From NCBI RefSeq assembly GCF_023101685.1, contig NZ_CP082164.1, positions 3,534,001 through 3,598,000 on the forward strand: a DNA stretch of 64,000 bases. Direction: 5' to 3'. This stretch comes from Bradyrhizobium sp. 186 (lineage in GTDB: Bacteria > Pseudomonadota > Alphaproteobacteria > Rhizobiales > Xanthobacteraceae). The notes below the pieces were generated by a model. The model saw nothing but the letters and a program-made list of their open reading frames with translations. It ran no database searches and was not told the DNA's origin. Positions 62,144 through 64,000 of this stretch are shown here, piece after piece. Position numbers and translations under genes: made by a program. Each line of letters opens with the position of its first letter. The stretch's first letter is position 1.

Positions 62144-63397
62144 ATGCAACATTCAGTTCTATCGCCGATCGGCACCACCGCGGCGCAGCATGCCGACCGC
62201 ATCGGCTTTGCGCAGTTGACGCGCCAGGCCTTCGAGGGCGTGGATCTGCACCTGTTGCGCGACCATCTCGTTGCCAAGATTTCCGAAGGCGCGGCGCACG
62301 CCGGCGAGGGGCTCGATCTGTCGCTGATCGTCCAGCTTCTCGGTGACAAGCAGGCGGGCCTGGCGATCCAGGCGGAGGTGCTCACCTTCCATCGGCTGTT
62401 TCGCGCGCCCTGCGCGGTCGAGAAGCCGCGCGTGCGCGTGCTCGCGCTCGCGGCCGCGATCGACATGGGCGGCAACACGCCAATCGAGTTTCTGCTCGAG
62501 GAGTCCGACATCGAGCTGTTAACGCTCTATGTCGTCGACGGCGTCGGCCTGCCGGAGACATTGCCCGATCACGACGTCGCCATCGTGGTAGCATCCGATT
62601 CCGAGGAATGCCGGGAGGCGCTCGCGCTCATCGAGAAGGCCGCGCCGCACTGGCCGCGGCCGCTGCTCAATCGCCCTGATTTCATCGGCAACCTCGATCG
62701 CGACAAGCTGTATCGGCTGCTGACGGGTGTCGCCGGTCTCGACATTCCCGCGACCGTTCATGCAACGCGTGCGCAATTGTCGGATCTGTCGCAACGACGG
62801 ATCAATTGCGAGGACATCGCGGGCGAATTGCACTTTCCAATGATCGCGCGGCCACGTGGCTCGCATGCTGGCGTCGGGCTCGCGAAGCTCGACGATGCTT
62901 CGGTGCTCGCGGCCTATCTTGCCGATCGGGAAGAGCAGGATTTCTTCGTCGCGTGTTTCGTCGATTATGTGAGCCCCGACGGGTTTTATCGCAAATATCG
63001 ACTCGCCATGGTCGACGGCAAACCTTACGCCTGTCACATGGCCATCGCCGATCGCTGGGACATCTGGTATCTCAACGCTTACATGGCGTTCAGCGAGGAA
63101 AAGCGGGCCGAAGAAGCGATCTTCATGCTCGACTTCGACCAAGCCTTCGCTGCGCGACACAAAAGTGCGCTCGACGAAATGAGCAGGCGCGTTGGCCTCG
63201 ACTATTTCATCGTCGATTGTGCCGAGAACCAGAACCGCGAGCTGCTGGTCTTCGAAGCCGACAACACCGCCGTCGTGCACAACATGGATTCGCCGGTGGT
63301 GTTTCCGTACAAGCCGCGGCAGATGCGCAAGATCTTTGCCGCGTTCACGGCGATGCTGTCGCGCCACGCAAAGGCAGGCGAGGGGAGTGCAACATGA
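62144..63397 (+). CDS. ATP-grasp-like ligase
   Basis: The 417-residue protein has an N-terminal helical part (about 1-90), an alpha/beta pre-ATP-grasp region (about 100-200) and an ATP-grasp core. The evidence is PLLNRPDFIGNLDRDKLYRL, HFPMIARPRGSHAGVGLAKL (ATP-binding loop), YRKYRLAMVDGKPYACHMAI and the metal-binding E-x-D-N in LVFEADNTAVVHNM. ATP-grasp enzymes of this kind join carboxylates to amines. The start follows the PLP gene by one base, and the stop overlaps the decarboxylase start, so expression is coupled. Confidence 0.72.
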   Translation: MQHSVLSPIGTTAAQHADRIGFAQLTRQAFEGVDLHLLRDHLVAKISEGAAHAGEGLDLSLIVQLLGDKQAGLAIQAEVLTFHRLFRAPCAVEKPRVRVLALAAAIDMGGNTPIEFLLEESDIELLTLYVVDGVGLPETLPDHDVAIVVASDSEECREALALIEKAAPHWPRPLLNRPDFIGNLDRDKLYRLLTGVAGLDIPATVHATRAQLSDLSQRRINCEDIAGELHFPMIARPRGSHAGVGLAKLDDASVLAAYLADREEQDFFVACFVDYVSPDGFYRKYRLAMVDGKPYACHMAIADRWDIWYLNAYMAFSEEKRAEEAIFMLDFDQAFAARHKSALDEMSRRVGLDYFIVDCAENQNRELLVFEADNTAVVHNMDSPVVFPYKPRQMRKIFAAFTAMLSRHAKAGEGSAT

Positions 63398-64000
63398 ACG
63401 AGATCGTCCGCAAGACGCAACCGGCCGTCACCCATACTTCGCTCGATCCGCAGGACTGGAACGAATTTCGCGCGCTCGCCCATCGCATGCTGGACGAGAC
63501 CATCGACAGCATTGCCAATGTTCGCGCGCGCCCGGTCTGGCAGCCGATACCCGACGATGTTCGCGCGGCGTTCAGGATTGACGTTCCGCGCGAGCCGACT
63601 GATCTGGCCGAGGTCTATCGCGAGTTCTCGGAGAGCGTCGCGCCTTATGCGACCGGCAACGTCCATCCCGGCTTCATGGGCTGGGTGCATGGCGGCGGCA
63701 CGGCGGTCGGCATGCTAGCGGAAATGCTCGCGGCGGGACTCAACGCCAATCTCGGCGGGCGCGACCATATGCCGATCGAGGTCGAACGCCAGATCGTCGA
63801 CTGGATGCGCGGTCTTTTCGGCTTTCCGGAGGGCGCGAGCGGCATCTTCGTCACGGGTACCTCGATGGCCAATCTGATGGCGGTGCTGGTGGCGCGTACC
63901 AGCGCGCTCGGCACGCTGGCGCGGCAGCACGGCATTGGCAATGACGGCGCGCTGCTCACGGCCTATGCCTCGAAGGCGGCGCACGGTTGCATCTCAAGGG
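63394..64000 (+). CDS. Group II PLP-dependent (aromatic amino acid-type) decarboxylase, 3' end outside window
   Basis: The gene starts with ATG overlapping the previous stop (ATGA) and runs off the window. About 202 residues are visible. The N-terminal pattern is that of DDC/group II decarboxylases: NVHPGFMGWVHGGGTAVGML, LAAGLNANLGGRDHMPIEVE, VDWMRGLFGFPEGASGIFVT and GTSMANLMAVLVART. The PLP-binding Lys lies beyond the end. It would decarboxylate an amino acid to an amine, possibly an acceptor or donor for the ATP-grasp ligase next to it. Confidence 0.88.
   Translation, partial: MNEIVRKTQPAVTHTSLDPQDWNEFRALAHRMLDETIDSIANVRARPVWQPIPDDVRAAFRIDVPREPTDLAEVYREFSESVAPYATGNVHPGFMGWVHGGGTAVGMLAEMLAAGLNANLGGRDHMPIEVERQIVDWMRGLFGFPEGASGIFVTGTSMANLMAVLVARTSALGTLARQHGIGNDGALLTAYASKAAHGCISR

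Overview
The window is GC-rich alphaproteobacterial chromosome. The MlaE/F/D transporter, the hexarate catabolic cluster, FlgE/K/L with a sigma-54 promoter, TTAA-N7-TTAA (CtrA-type) sites, an EcfG-like promoter next to a DUF892 gene, and several recurrent palindromic repeats together suggest Bradyrhizobium or a close relative. This assignment rests on gene content and codon style only; no database comparison was possible. I saw no rRNA, tRNA or CRISPR array.

Layout. 0-2.7 kb: phospholipid-type ABC transporter mlaE (5' end outside the window), mlaF, mlaD. 3.3-4.7 kb: an IS110-family element. 4.7-11.3 kb: a 1944-residue membrane-anchored repeat protein facing an Hpt-domain gene across a shared region with CtrA-like boxes. 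11.5-13.5 kb: adrenodoxin-type ferredoxin, acyl-CoA thioesterase, ferredoxin-NADP reductase. 13.6-15.3 kb: two small secreted proteins and one doubtful broken ORF. 15.3-21.8 kb: TonB-dependent siderophore receptor, a response regulator/histidine kinase pair, and a divergent MipA/OmpV-type gene with an unknown partner. 21.8-26.6 kb: a scarred zone holding two truncated copies of the 3' end of the galactarate dehydratase gene, a CYTH-CHAD gene, and a truncated second copy of the receptor's 5' region. That copy is split by an IS1634-family element with a clear 6-bp target duplication (ATTAAC).

26.6-36.3 kb: a hexarate (glucarate/galactarate) catabolic cluster, all on the minus strand: MFS permease, LysR regulator, KDG dehydratase/decarboxylase, glucarate dehydratase, ketoglutarate semialdehyde dehydrogenase, galactarate dehydratase and an enolase-superfamily enzyme. 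Together they would convert glucarate and galactarate to 2-oxoglutarate. 36.4-53.4 kb: mixed housekeeping and stress genes (SGNH hydrolase, LPG-synthase-like membrane protein, DUF892 protein, DHA2 exporter, MHYT-GGDEF-EAL protein, DUF218 protein, MocR regulator, DUF1127, UspA, SixA, an FAD oxidoreductase, MsrB). A second IS1634-family element (target duplication TCTAGT) ends 22 bp before the start codon of the c-di-GMP gene.

53.5-64.0 kb: flgE-flgK-flgL behind a strong sigma-54 promoter match. A tightly packed cluster follows, itself preceded by a TTAA-N7-TTAACC box: a GT-A-like glycosyltransferase, an unassigned fold-type-I PLP protein, an ATP-grasp-like ligase and a group II PLP decarboxylase (3' end outside the window). 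This gene combination looks like a small-molecule or conjugate biosynthesis operon placed under cell-cycle/motility control, and it is the best candidate here for an undescribed system.
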